Shown: piece after piece, positions 54,715-63,241 of the stretch
How positions within the stretch are numbered: position 1 is the first letter of the stretch
Layout of the letters: each line of letters starts with the position of its first letter
NCBI RefSeq assembly: GCF_900215655.1
Contig: NZ_OBEN01000004.1
Coordinates: forward strand, 59,873-123,872
Origin: Hydrogenobacter hydrogenophilus
Lineage (GTDB): Bacteria; Aquificota; Aquificia; Aquificales; Aquificaceae
Length of the DNA stretch: 64,000 nt
Reading direction: 5' to 3'
The notes under the pieces: model-generated
Seen by the model: only the letters and a program-made list of their open reading frames with translations
Told to the model about the DNA's origin: nothing
Database searches by the model: none
Position numbers and translations under genes: made by a program

Positions 54715-55133
54715 GCTCCAAGCACCCACTGTCCTCTGCCGTCAGAAAACACCTCCTTTTTCCATATGGGAGCTCTCTTTTTCACCTCGTCCACCACATA
54801 CCTGCACGCTTTGAAAGTCTCATCTCTGTGTCCACCAAAGACACAGACCAGAAATGAAGGCTCTCCTACCTTTACAACACCAAGTCTATGGTGAATAAAT
54901 ATCTCCTTTACTGAAAAGAGTTTAATGGCCTCCTCCCTTATCTCTTGCATAACTTTTATAGCCATCTCAGGAAAGGCTTCATAATGTAGTTCTTTTACAT
55001 CGCCGTCTTCTGGAGCAGATCTTGCTATACCTAAAAAAATAACGCTTGCTCCACAATCCTGAGGAACACTGTAATGAGATAAAATTCTCTCTGCACCTAT
55101 CCACTCTACACCTATATAAACATTGGGAACCAT
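54711..55133 (-). CDS. moaE: Molybdopterin synthase catalytic subunit
   Basis: 140 residues from ATG 55133 ([13 protein letters not shown]); in-frame sequence upstream runs through the tRNA gene and is rejected. The [11 protein letters not shown] loop, HRDETFKAC and the C-terminal [11 protein letters not shown] are the MoaE active-site signatures. Begins 22 bases after the tRNA-Pro; a TATATA stretch (55143-55150) about 10 bases upstream could be its own promoter. Confidence 0.93.
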   Translation of the reverse strand: MVPNVYIGVEWIGAERILSHYSVPQDCGASVIFLGIARSAPEDGDVKELHYEAFPEMAIKVMQEIREEAIKLFSVKEIFIHHRLGVVKVGEPSFLVCVFGGHRDETFKACRYVVDEVKKRAPIWKKEVFSDGRGQWVLGA

Positions 55134-55155
55134 AACCTTAAATATATATACCAAA

Positions 55156-55228
55156 TCGGGGTGAGGGGACTTGAACCCCTGACCTTCGGCTCCCGAAGCC
55201 GACGCTCTGCCACCTGAGCTACACCCCG
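55156..55228 (-). tRNA. tRNA-Pro (anticodon CGG)
   Basis: 73-base cloverleaf: acceptor CGGGGTG/CACCCCG (C1-G72 as usual for Pro), D stem GCTC/GAGC, anticodon stem TCGGC/GCCGA with loop TTCGGGA (anticodon CGG), T stem AGGGG/CCCCT, discriminator A, no encoded CCA. Its first 10 bases are also the last codons and TAG stop of coaBC. Confidence 0.96.
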
Positions 55229-56388
55229 TAACCATTTAATAAGTTTATAACTCTCTTTACTATGGTTTCCGCAGAGATCTGTTTTTGTGTAAACTCTATC
55301 TGTTCCTCTCTACCATCCGCATAGAGTATGTATCCCACGTGAAACTCCCTATCCATAACCTCCAAAGGGTTAGCTATTAGCATGTCAAGGTTTTTTCTTT
55401 TTAGTTTTTCCCAGCTGTTTTTCAAAAGATCCTTCTCCTCCTCAAGGGAAAAGCCTATTAAAAGCTTTCCTTTCTTGTCTTTTCCAAGCTCTTCAAGAAT
55501 GTCTGGTGTTTTTACAAGCTCAAGGTTTATCCTTTCTGTTTTTTTAATTTTACCTGTATATCTCATAGCAGGAGTAAAGTCCGAAACAGCTGAATTCATA
55601 ACAATTATGTCAGCCCAATCTCTTAGCTCCATCACTTTCTGGTACATATCCCGTGTGGATATGACTCTATATATCTCAACTTCTGGGGGTTCCTCAGCTG
55701 TGGTAAAACCTGCTATTACTTTTACATCCGCACCGTACCATCTGAAAGCGCTTGCTAAGGCAAATCCCATTTTACCGCTGGAGGAGTTAGATATAAAACG
55801 CACTTGGTCTATGTATTCCCTTGTGGCACCGCACGTGATGAGGACTTTTTTGTTCTTTAAAGGTTTTGGTCTTATTGCGTACTCTATCCAATCGAGAATT
55901 CTCTCTTCGCTTGCCAGCTTTCCCTGTCCTTCTTCTTCACAGACGAGTTTTCCCTCTTCTGGTTCTATGATAATGTGTCCCAAAGACTTCAGCTTGTTTA
56001 TGTGTTCTTTTACAATGGGGTTTGTGTACATGGAAACATTGCCTGCTGGTGCTATTAGAAGCTTTCCAATATATGCAAGAACAGTGGATGTAAGAAGGTT
56101 ATCACCTATCCCGAGAGCTATCTTGGATAGCGTGTTTATACTGCAGGGAGCTATAAGGAAAACATCGCACCATCTTGCGAGGTTTATGTGCGCCAAAGGG
56201 TCATCTTCCCATTGGGAATAAGCCTTATGACCGCTGAGAGCTTCAAAGGTAAGCTTGCTTATGAACTTTTCGGAAAAGGGGGTCATGATAACTCTGACTT
56301 GGTAGTTCTTTTTCCGCAGGGACCTTATAAGGTCGCAAACCTTATATATGGCAATGCTTGAAGATACGCCAATGAGAACTTTTGTCAT
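55219..56388 (-). CDS. coaBC: Phosphopantothenoylcysteine decarboxylase/synthetase
   Basis: 389 residues. N-terminal flavoprotein CoaC domain (about 1-180; active His in [22 protein letters not shown] in place of the usual PAMN motif) and C-terminal CoaB synthetase ([20 protein letters not shown]). Two steps of coenzyme A synthesis. Overlaps kdsC by 4 bases. The last three codons (GGG GTG TAG) lie within the tRNA-Pro. Confidence 0.95.
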   Translation of the reverse strand: MTKVLIGVSSSIAIYKVCDLIRSLRKKNYQVRVIMTPFSEKFISKLTFEALSGHKAYSQWEDDPLAHINLARWCDVFLIAPCSINTLSKIALGIGDNLLTSTVLAYIGKLLIAPAGNVSMYTNPIVKEHINKLKSLGHIIIEPEEGKLVCEEEGQGKLASEERILDWIEYAIRPKPLKNKKVLITCGATREYIDQVRFISNSSSGKMGFALASAFRWYGADVKVIAGFTTAEEPPEVEIYRVISTRDMYQKVMELRDWADIIVMNSAVSDFTPAMRYTGKIKKTERINLELVKTPDILEELGKDKKGKLLIGFSLEEEKDLLKNSWEKLKRKNLDMLIANPLEVMDREFHVGYILYADGREEQIEFTQKQISAETIVKRVINLLNGYGV

Positions 56389-56906
56389 TCAAAATAGTAT
56401 TTTAACATCTCCTTTAGCTCACCTCTGAGTTCAAGCAAATACTCTATGGCTTCTCTTACTGCACCTTCCCCACCTTTGGCTTTTGTGATGTATAGGGCAG
56501 TTTCTTTTACCACCTTTGGTGCATCACAAACCACTATAGGAAAACCAACCCTACGAAGAATGGGAATATCTACATAGTCATCTCCTATAAAGGCAATCTC
56601 TTCACAGCTAAGATGATTTTTCTTTAAAATCTCTTCAAAAGCGGGTAGTTTTTCGTTGTGTCCCAAATATATCTCTTCAACTCCCAACTCTCTAAGCCTG
56701 TTTATAAGGGGTTTTGAGTTTCTTCCTGATATTACACCCGTTTTTATACCCGCCTTTTGAATAAGCTTTATTCCCAATCCATCTCTTACATTAAACACCT
56801 TTATCTCCTCTCCCTCTTGGGTATAGTACAGTTTTCCGTCTGTTAAAACTCCGTCCACATCCATAAGAAGCATCTTAACTCTTTTGGCTTTCTCTGTTAG
56901 ATCCAT
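56385..56906 (-). CDS. kdsC: KDO-8-phosphate phosphatase
   Basis: 173 residues. HAD motifs [20 protein letters not shown], and [11 protein letters not shown], without a cap domain, as in KdsC. Dephosphorylates KDO-8-P for LPS inner core, in line with the Lpt permease at 37746. The ATG is close (2 bases) behind a TATTAT box. First gene of the kdsC-coaBC-tRNA-moaE-moaA run. Confidence 0.92.
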   Translation of the reverse strand: MDLTEKAKRVKMLLMDVDGVLTDGKLYYTQEGEEIKVFNVRDGLGIKLIQKAGIKTGVISGRNSKPLINRLRELGVEEIYLGHNEKLPAFEEILKKNHLSCEEIAFIGDDYVDIPILRRVGFPIVVCDAPKVVKETALYITKAKGGEGAVREAIEYLLELRGELKEMLKYYFE

Positions 56907-56947
56907 GTATAATAATTTAAGAGCCTACCGAAAGGAGGAAGAGTAAA

Positions 56948-58237
56948 ATGAACCTTTACGAGTATGAGGCTTACGACAAAATATTTAAAAAGTACGGCAT
57001 ACCAACACCCAAATACATGTTTGCGGACCACATAAACGATGAGCTGGTGCAGTTTATAAATGACCTTGGTGAGTGTGTGGTAAAGTCTCAGGTACTTGTA
57101 GGCAAAAGGGGAAAAGCCGGAGCGGTAAAGGTGTGCCATGATCCACAGACCGCCGTAGAAACAGCACAAACACTACTTAACTATCCCGTTTACGGCGAGA
57201 TGCCCGTGGGTATACTCATCTCACAGAAGGCAAACATATTAAAAGAACTTTATGCTTCCATTACCTACTCCACAGAGGTAAGAGCTCCTGTGCTTACCCT
57301 CAGTTTAGAAGGTGGTATGGACATAGAGGAGGTGCCACCTGAAAAGGTCAAGACCTGGGCTATAGACCCTCTTAAAGGGCTTTATCCCCACATGGTTAGA
57401 AACTACCTTCTGGAGCTTGGTTTTCCCCAAGAATACATGGGAGTTCTTAGGGAGCTTTCAGAAGTTATTGCCAATATGTACAGAGCTTTTTGGGAAACAG
57501 AAGCGAGGCTCTTGGAGATAAACCCCCTTGCCATATGCGATGTGGATGGCAAACAAAAGGTCTACGCTCTTGATGCGGTAGTGACCATAGATGACGATGC
57601 GTCAGTTCCTCCTTCTAAGATATACGGTGTGAGGACTGCGCTGAAGAGACCACCCACAGAAAGAGAAATTCAGGCATCTTTAATAGACAGAGATGACCAT
57701 CGTGGAAAGGCTGGCTCTTATGTGGAAATGGACGGCGATATTGCCATGATGACTTTTGGTGGTGGTGGCTCCACAGTCACCATAGAAACCACCTACGCTG
57801 TAGGGCTAAGACCTGCCAACTTTACGGACATAGGTGGAAATCCTCCTGCGGAGAAGATGTATAAGATAACAAGGATAATACTTTCAAAACCCGGCATAAG
57901 GGGGGTGCTTGTTTGCGGTGGCACTGCCAACAACACGAGGATAGACGTGACCTTAGGAGAAGGAGTGGCAAACGCCATAAGGGATCTCTACAAAGAGGGC
58001 AAGCTAAACCCCGACTGGATATGGGTAGTGCGCAGAAACGGTCCCGAGGCAGAAAAAGGTCTTCGCATGCTCTTTGAAGCTTTCAAGGAATGCAGAGTGA
58101 AAGGTGAGATATACGACTCTTCTTTGCCTCTTACAGAAGCACCCATAAGGCTAAAAGAGCTCCTTGACAGGTGCGCAAGCGGAAAAGAGGAAGACAGAAA
58201 GCTCACAGAAGAGCAGGCTAAAGATATGGGGGTATGA
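56948..58237 (+). CDS. ccsA: Citryl-CoA synthetase large subunit
   Basis: 429 residues, about 47 kDa, the size I recall for Hydrogenobacter CcsA. An ATP-grasp fold like succinyl-CoA synthetase beta/ATP-citrate lyase N-half (VKSQVLVGKRGKAGAVKV; LLEINPLAICD; GGGGSTVTIETTYAVGLRPAN; GGNPPAEKMY). Activates citrate to citryl-CoA in the reductive TCA cycle; the partner ccsB and citryl-CoA lyase are not here. AAAGGAGG before the ATG. Confidence 0.82.
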   Translation: MNLYEYEAYDKIFKKYGIPTPKYMFADHINDELVQFINDLGECVVKSQVLVGKRGKAGAVKVCHDPQTAVETAQTLLNYPVYGEMPVGILISQKANILKELYASITYSTEVRAPVLTLSLEGGMDIEEVPPEKVKTWAIDPLKGLYPHMVRNYLLELGFPQEYMGVLRELSEVIANMYRAFWETEARLLEINPLAICDVDGKQKVYALDAVVTIDDDASVPPSKIYGVRTALKRPPTEREIQASLIDRDDHRGKAGSYVEMDGDIAMMTFGGGGSTVTIETTYAVGLRPANFTDIGGNPPAEKMYKITRIILSKPGIRGVLVCGGTANNTRIDVTLGEGVANAIRDLYKEGKLNPDWIWVVRRNGPEAEKGLRMLFEAFKECRVKGEIYDSSLPLTEAPIRLKELLDRCASGKEEDRKLTEEQAKDMGV

Positions 58238-58242
58238 ACTCT

Positions 58243-58929
58243 CTATCTTATTGCACACTCAAAAAAGTTATCCTTTATCAGAGACAGTATGCTTCTTAGT
58301 TCCTCGTCCGAGTAAGTGTTTTTGTAAGCAAAGGTGGGGTCAAGGGTCTTGCCCGGGAGAAACTTCTGAAGATAGTACCTTTTGGCGGATCTTATCCACT
58401 TGGCTATACTAACTATGTCCTGTACGGATAACTGATCTTTTATTACGGTGGTTCTAAACTCATAATCCACACCTGAGCTCATTATCAAGCGCACGCTTCT
58501 GTCTATGTCCTTTAGGTTAACGTGAGCACCAACTACATCTGCGTACTTCTCAGGAGGTGCCTTGATATCCATAGCTATATAATCAACGAGCCCTTCCTTT
58601 ATAAGCTCTTCTAACACTTGGGGCATGCTTCCGTTGGTATCGAGCTTTACAAGAAAAGAAAGATCTTTGACCTTTTTAATGAAATCTTTCAGTCCGACAT
58701 TTATCGTAGGCTCTCCACCTGTAATGACAACACCTTCAAGTAGACCCACCCTCTTCTCAAGAAAGGATAAAACTTCTTCCTCCCTCAAGGTATTTTTGAA
58801 ACGATCAGGGAGAACAAGGTCTGGGTTATAACAATAGTGACACCGAAAATTACAACCCTGAGTAAACACAATACACGCCAATTTTTCCGGATAGTCTATA
58901 AGAGTAAATTTTTGAAATCCACCTATCAT
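58243..58929 (-). CDS. nrdG: Anaerobic ribonucleotide reductase-activating protein
   Basis: 228 residues. Radical SAM FTQGCNFRCHYCYNPDLV, GGEPTIN. Generates the glycyl radical of NrdD (59678). TAAAAT lies 8 bases before the ATG. Faces away from nrdD, and the two are separated by about 750 bp of gene relics; 5 bp separate its end from ccsA. Confidence 0.88.
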   Translation of the reverse strand: MIGGFQKFTLIDYPEKLACIVFTQGCNFRCHYCYNPDLVLPDRFKNTLREEEVLSFLEKRVGLLEGVVITGGEPTINVGLKDFIKKVKDLSFLVKLDTNGSMPQVLEELIKEGLVDYIAMDIKAPPEKYADVVGAHVNLKDIDRSVRLIMSSGVDYEFRTTVIKDQLSVQDIVSIAKWIRSAKRYYLQKFLPGKTLDPTFAYKNTYSDEELRSILSLIKDNFFECAIR

Positions 58930-59098
58930 TAGATCTTATTTTAACGATATATTTTTAAAATTATGGGCTTGTTTTTAAACTTTGAGAATCTTATAGATGC
59001 AGAAATGAAGTGCACTTACCGCAGAACATTTTAAAAAGTGCCTATCTTAACCTAAATGATGGAAACCAAAGGACTGCTTTTGAGAAGAAAAAAAAAGA

Positions 59099-59284
59099 GA
59101 TCAGGCTTTCGGACACCGCTAAGTACGGCGACCTGACGCGTGGGGAAAGGATATACAAACTCATAAAACCCCTCATGAAGGAGATACTTAGTGAGATACA
59201 AAATGCAGAAGGCACCTTATAGAAGAAGTGGGTAAGAAGTTAAGGGAGATGATGCCTTGGATAACGGGTAAGGAGCTCAAATGA
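59099..59284 (+). pseudogene. ilvC: Remnant of ketol-acid reductoisomerase (ilvC)
   Basis: Frame 1 encodes RLSDTAKYGDLTRGERIY and on to KEILSEIQN, the second-domain region of class I IlvC; after a stop the next frame (59219-59284) gives IEEVGKKLREMMPWITGKELK-like sequence, the true IlvC C terminus. About 25 residues that should join them (the AREW region) are missing. The coenzyme domain is absent. Bases 58930-59098 upstream hold nothing I can assign. Confidence 0.65.
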
Positions 59285-59592
59285 ACCTCACCAAGAGAAG
59301 AGAAGCTCTAAAAATCTGAAGGGGTATGTGAAAGTGAGGTGCTATCTTTTCCTCCGTAAGTAAAAGGTTAAGCAGGTCGCTACTTATCTCTGAAGGATAT
59401 ACAGAAGGAAGTCTTATGAGTTCTATTCCCTTTATTTTAAGTAAGTCTTTTAAAAGCTCATACAGGCTCGTTCCTATATCCAAACCGTACTGAGTGAGAG
59501 ATGACACTACATGTGTTATAACCCTTCTGCCTGAAATAGAGTAAAAAAGCTACGTTGTGACTTTGAGTTATTCTCCTGATAACGCTTACCTT
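59277..59592 (-). pseudogene. Remnant of tRNA methylthiotransferase (mtaB-like)
   Basis: On the minus strand, KVSVI (59592) and RQKGY (59532) match the N terminus of MtaB-type enzymes; then, in another frame, LTQYGLDIGTSLYELLKDLL and SVYPSEISSDLL through APHFHIPLQ (about 59500-59310) match the central radical SAM region. The Fe-S Cys motifs and most intervening sequence are gone. It ends with an unrelated tail overlapping the ilvC remnant by 8 bases. Confidence 0.6.
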
Positions 59593-59677
59593 CAAAGAGT
59601 AAGGTGCTCCTTTCTTGACCTTTTGATGGAAGATTTTATGATTTTAAAGTAATCAAACTATAAAGGAGGTATATGTC
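59593..59677 (+). promoter_or_regulatory. Leader region of nrdD
   Basis: Short AT-rich stretch upstream of nrdD with AAAGGAGG at 59661-59668 before the ATG. A GTAATCAAACTATAA segment just before could be the -10 region. Nothing else seen. Confidence 0.3.
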
Positions 59678-61777
59678 ATGTTCAGACTGGAGCTGGAAAG
59701 CATTATTGCAAAAAACAAAAACCTACCAAAGGTGATCAAGAGGGATGGAACAGAGGTTCCCTTTGACAGGTCAAGGATAGAAGTGGCAATAGGAAAGGCG
59801 TTCAAAGCTATTGGAGAACCTGTTGATGCAAGCACACTGGAAGAACTTGTGAATCACATTATTCTTAAGGTTCTTGAGCTTAAAAGGGAAAGCGTCCATG
59901 TGGAGGAGGTGCAGGATATTGTAGAAGAAACCCTTATACTTCACGGCTTTGCTAAAACTGCTAAAGCCTACATCTTATACAGAAAGAAGAGGGAGGAGCT
60001 AAGGGACATATCAAAAGCCATAGTGGATGCGGAAAAAGTGGTTCAAGAGTATGTATATCAGCAAGACTGGAGGGTAAGAGAAAATGCTAATGCGAGCTAC
60101 TCTTTCTCAGGGCTTATGCTTCATACCGCTGGAACTGTAATAGCTCACTATACGCTTACCTATGTGTATCCTGAGAGGATAGCAAAAGCTCACAGAGAAG
60201 GGGATTTTCACATACATGACCTATCACACGGTATAGTGGGCTACTGTGCAGGTTGGTCTCTTGAGGACCTCTTGCGAAAAGGCTTTAGGGGTGGATACGG
60301 TAAGGTAACCGCAGGACCAGCAAAACACTTTTCTTCCCTTGTAGGTCAAATAGTTAACTTTCTGGGATGCGTTCAGATGGAGTTTGCAGGCGCTCAAGCT
60401 TTAAACTCCGTTGATACATACCTTGCACCTTTCGTAAGGGTTGATAAACTAAGCTACGAAGAAGTAAAACAGGTAATCCAGCAGTTGGTATTTTCCCTCA
60501 ATGTACCCTCAAGGTGGGGTGGACAAGCACCCTTTGTAAACTTCTCCTTTGACTGGACTGTTCCCGAGGACATGAGGGAAAGACCCGTCTTAGTAGGGGG
60601 AACGGAGAGACCAGATATAGGATACTATGGAGAATTTCAGGAAGAGATGAACATGATAAACAGAGCTTTTATTGAGGTGCTTATGGAAGGAGATCACGCT
60701 GGCAGGATATTCTCCTTTCCCATACCTACCTATAACATAACTTCGGATTTTGACTTCTACTCGGAAAATGCAAAAATGCTCTGGAAACTTACCGCCAAAT
60801 ACGGTATTCCTTACTTCCAAAACTTTATATCAAGCAGTTTGAAACCCGGTGATGTTAGAAGTATGTGTTGCAGGCTACAGCTTGACCTTAGAGAACTGAG
60901 GCGCAGAATGGGTGGCCTTTTTGGAAGCGCTGACAAAACAGGTTCCATAGGTGTTGTGACCATAAACATGCCCAGGATAGCTTACCTCTCTGGAAGCGAG
61001 GAGGAGTTTTTTGAAAGACTCAGCGAGCTTATGGAACTTGCAAAAGAAAGCCTTGAGATAAAGAGAAAAGTTATAGAGAGGAATCTGAAGAAAGGGCTTA
61101 TGCCTTACTCAAGGGAGTACCTACAATCTTTTGACACCTTTTTCTCCACCATAGGACTTGTAGGTATGAACGAAGCATGTTTAAACTTGCTCGGTGTATC
61201 CATAGCAGAACCCCAAGGTAAGGATTTTGCCATAAGAGTGTTAAAATTTATGAGGGAAAGGCTTGCAGACTTCCAAGAAGAAACGGGACACCTTTACAAT
61301 CTTGAAGCTACCCCAGCGGAGTCTGCAGCTTATAGGCTTGCAAGGATAGACAGAGCTAAGTTTCCAGATATAATCACTGCAGGAGAAAGTGAGCCTTATT
61401 ACACAAACTCCACACATCTGCCAGTAAACTACACAGATGATCCCTTTGAGGTGCTTGAGCACCAAAAAGACCTGCAGGTGCTTTATACAGGTGGAACAGT
61501 AATACACTTCTTCCTCCAAGAATCTCCTAACGAAACAGCATTACCGGAATTTATAAAGAAGGTTTTTGAACGGTACCCTGTGCCTTACATAACCATAACA
61601 CCCACCTTTTCTGTTTGCAAGGAACACGGCTACATACAGGGTGAACACTTCAACTGTCCCCAATGTGGGAGGCAGACGGAAGTTTATTCAAGGGTGGTAG
61701 GATACTACAGACCTGTTCAACTTTGGAACAGGGGCAAGCAGGAAGAGTTCAAAGACAGACTTGAGTATGTTATTTGA
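59678..61777 (+). CDS. nrdD: Anaerobic (class III) ribonucleoside-triphosphate reductase
   Basis: 699 residues. An N-terminal ATP-cone (about 17-105: KVIKRDGTEVPFDRSRI), the barrel with Cys in MCCRLQLDLREL, a C-terminal zinc site (VCKEHGY and CPQCGRQ) and the glycyl radical loop RVVGYYRPV. Makes dNTPs without oxygen; needs NrdG. Starts with a clear Shine-Dalgarno. 3' end overlaps rrf2 by 8 bases. Confidence 0.95.
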   Translation: MFRLELESIIAKNKNLPKVIKRDGTEVPFDRSRIEVAIGKAFKAIGEPVDASTLEELVNHIILKVLELKRESVHVEEVQDIVEETLILHGFAKTAKAYILYRKKREELRDISKAIVDAEKVVQEYVYQQDWRVRENANASYSFSGLMLHTAGTVIAHYTLTYVYPERIAKAHREGDFHIHDLSHGIVGYCAGWSLEDLLRKGFRGGYGKVTAGPAKHFSSLVGQIVNFLGCVQMEFAGAQALNSVDTYLAPFVRVDKLSYEEVKQVIQQLVFSLNVPSRWGGQAPFVNFSFDWTVPEDMRERPVLVGGTERPDIGYYGEFQEEMNMINRAFIEVLMEGDHAGRIFSFPIPTYNITSDFDFYSENAKMLWKLTAKYGIPYFQNFISSSLKPGDVRSMCCRLQLDLRELRRRMGGLFGSADKTGSIGVVTINMPRIAYLSGSEEEFFERLSELMELAKESLEIKRKVIERNLKKGLMPYSREYLQSFDTFFSTIGLVGMNEACLNLLGVSIAEPQGKDFAIRVLKFMRERLADFQEETGHLYNLEATPAESAAYRLARIDRAKFPDIITAGESEPYYTNSTHLPVNYTDDPFEVLEHQKDLQVLYTGGTVIHFFLQESPNETALPEFIKKVFERYPVPYITITPTFSVCKEHGYIQGEHFNCPQCGRQTEVYSRVVGYYRPVQLWNRGKQEEFKDRLEYVI

Positions 61778-62225
61778 TGGATCTTTCTATTTGCACAGGC
61801 TCTTTGTGCCTGTGCTTTTCTTCTACCTCTGCCAACTCCGCTATGGTGGTGGTGTTAAGATAGTCCAGTATGGTCTCTCTTAGTCTCGTCCACTTTTCGT
61901 GCACCCTACATGGAGATACCTGCCACTCCTCACACCTTCCAGGTCTTAAGGCGCAGTAGTCCAGTTTGTAATCTTCATCCAGATAGCGTATAACATCCAT
62001 TATGGTTATCTGCTCTGGGGGTACTGCAAGGGTAAAACCACCCGTGGGACCTTTGTAGGACCTGAGCACCCTTTCCCTTGCCAGCTTGTGGAATATTTTG
62101 GACAGGAAGGGTTTGGGAATTTTTTGAGCTTCTGCTATCTCCTCAACTTTCACAAGCCTGTCTTTGTTCAGCGCCAAGTAAGACAAAGCCAGCAAAGCGT
62201 ACTTGACTGTTTCTGAGTATATCAT
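61770..62225 (-). CDS. Rrf2-family transcriptional regulator
   Basis: 151 residues. Winged helix with KVEEIAEAQKIPKPFLSKIFHKL, then three Cys in CALRPGRCEEWQVSPC, the usual Fe-S ligands of IscR/NsrR/RsrR-type sensors. A redox, NO or iron sensor. The gene diverges from ahbAB with 17 bp between starts, which suggests it controls it. TATAAT (62240-62235) 9 bases upstream, with TTGTCA (62262-62257) as -35. Confidence 0.9.
   Translation of the reverse strand: MIYSETVKYALLALSYLALNKDRLVKVEEIAEAQKIPKPFLSKIFHKLARERVLRSYKGPTGGFTLAVPPEQITIMDVIRYLDEDYKLDYCALRPGRCEEWQVSPCRVHEKWTRLRETILDYLNTTTIAELAEVEEKHRHKEPVQIERSIK
61793..61820 (+). terminator. Intrinsic terminator of nrdD inside rrf2
   Basis: GCACAGGC (61793-61800), 7-base loop, GCCTGTGC (61808-61815), then TTTTCTTCT: a perfect 8-bp stem with a T tract for the plus strand. 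It lies in the coding sequence of the last residues of rrf2. Confidence 0.75.
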
Positions 62226-62242
62226 AATGTTATAATTATAGC
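62226..62242. promoter_or_regulatory. Shared -10 palindrome between rrf2 and ahbAB
   Basis: Seventeen bp separate the two ATGs. The palindrome TATAATTATA (62231-62240) gives TATAAT on both strands: plus 62231-62236, 6 bases before ahbAB; minus 62240-62235, 9 bases before rrf2. The rrf2 -35 TTGTCA lies within ahbAB codons 5-7, 16 bases away. Confidence 0.6.
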
Positions 62243-63241
62243 ATGGGAAATGAATTTGACAAGATCCTAAAAATTATACAGCAGGACCTCCCTTTAGTTA
62301 GCAGACCCTTTCTTACACTTGCGGAGAGTGTAGGCATCACGGAAAGTGAGCTCTTGAAAACCATAGAAAAGCTCGTTGATGATGGTGTAGTCAGAGAGAT
62401 CGCGCCCATATACGATAGCAAGATGCTTGGCTACGACTCTGCTCTGGTAGCCTTTAAAGTGCCTCAGGATAAATTACAGATGGTAGCAGACTTTGTGAGC
62501 TCATGCCCAACCGTGAGTCATAATTACGAGCGGACTCATCCTTTTAACCTCTGGTTTACCTTGGCTGTGCCACCAGATACTCTAAGTCTTGAAGATGTAG
62601 TAAGGCTCATGGCGGAAAGAACAGGAACGCTGGACTATCTTGTTTTAAGGGCAGTGAGAACTTTTAAGATAGGCGTAAGACTTGACTACGAATCTGCGCA
62701 TGAAAAGGAAAGCGTAGGTTTTACCCACAAACCTTATAAGCCTTTGAAGGAGCATGAAAAGGAGGTGGTGAGAGTAGTACAAGGTAGGATGCCTCTTACG
62801 GAAAGACCTTTCTTTGAGTACGCTCAGATGCTTGGTATGAAAGAGGAAGAACTTTTAAATCTGTTGAAGGATCTGAAAGAAAGAGGGGTGTTAAGGAGAA
62901 TATCCGCTGTGCTCTACCACAGAAGAGCAGGGTTTGTTGCCAACGCCATGAGTGTGTGGAATGTTTCAGAAGACAGAGTAGAAGATGTGGGAAACTTCAT
63001 GGCAGGCTTTAAGGGTGTGTCTCACTGCTACGAGAGAACCACAGGGGAGAGCTGGCGGTATAACCTTTTTGCTATGATGCACGGCAGAAGCGAAGAAGAA
63101 CTTTACAATTTAGCAAAACATATAAGTCAGGAAAAGGGACTGGATGATTACGCTCTCCTGTTTAGTACTAAGGAATTCAAAAAGAGAAGGATAAAGTACT
63201 TTTCCGAAGATTTTAAAAGATGGCTAAAAGCTCTTACCTGA
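62243..63241 (+). CDS. Fused siroheme decarboxylase AhbA/AhbB (NirDLGH-like)
   Basis: 332 residues made of two Lrp/AsnC-like halves (about 1-160 and 165-332), each with a winged helix and a beta domain. Family motifs: [17 protein letters not shown] in the first half and [20 protein letters not shown] in the second. Decarboxylates siroheme to 12,18-didecarboxysiroheme for haem d1 or the alternative haem route. A cobA-like gene ends at 63794 and an Rrf2 sensor faces it. Confidence 0.88.
   Translation: MGNEFDKILKIIQQDLPLVSRPFLTLAESVGITESELLKTIEKLVDDGVVREIAPIYDSKMLGYDSALVAFKVPQDKLQMVADFVSSCPTVSHNYERTHPFNLWFTLAVPPDTLSLEDVVRLMAERTGTLDYLVLRAVRTFKIGVRLDYESAHEKESVGFTHKPYKPLKEHEKEVVRVVQGRMPLTERPFFEYAQMLGMKEEELLNLLKDLKERGVLRRISAVLYHRRAGFVANAMSVWNVSEDRVEDVGNFMAGFKGVSHCYERTTGESWRYNLFAMMHGRSEEELYNLAKHISQEKGLDDYALLFSTKEFKKRRIKYFSEDFKRWLKALT

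Noticed and set aside
55382..56221. A 279-codon open frame on the plus strand opposite coaBC
   Set aside because: It is a shadow of coaBC: low-complexity Ser/Phe-rich translation, no family features, no start signal, while the opposite frame has all CoaBC motifs.
59010..59222. A 70-codon gene on the plus strand
   Set aside because: Its C-terminal half is an IlvC fragment cut by a stop, and the N-terminal half matches nothing; better explained as a relic.
61241..61519. A Cys-rich 92-codon frame on the minus strand inside nrdD
   Set aside because: Shadow frame of nrdD; the Cys content comes from the complement of ACA/GCA codons.
62203..62208. TTGACT as the -35 of ahbAB
   Set aside because: It is 22 bases from the TATAAT at 62231, too far for a standard promoter; I leave the ahbAB -35 open.
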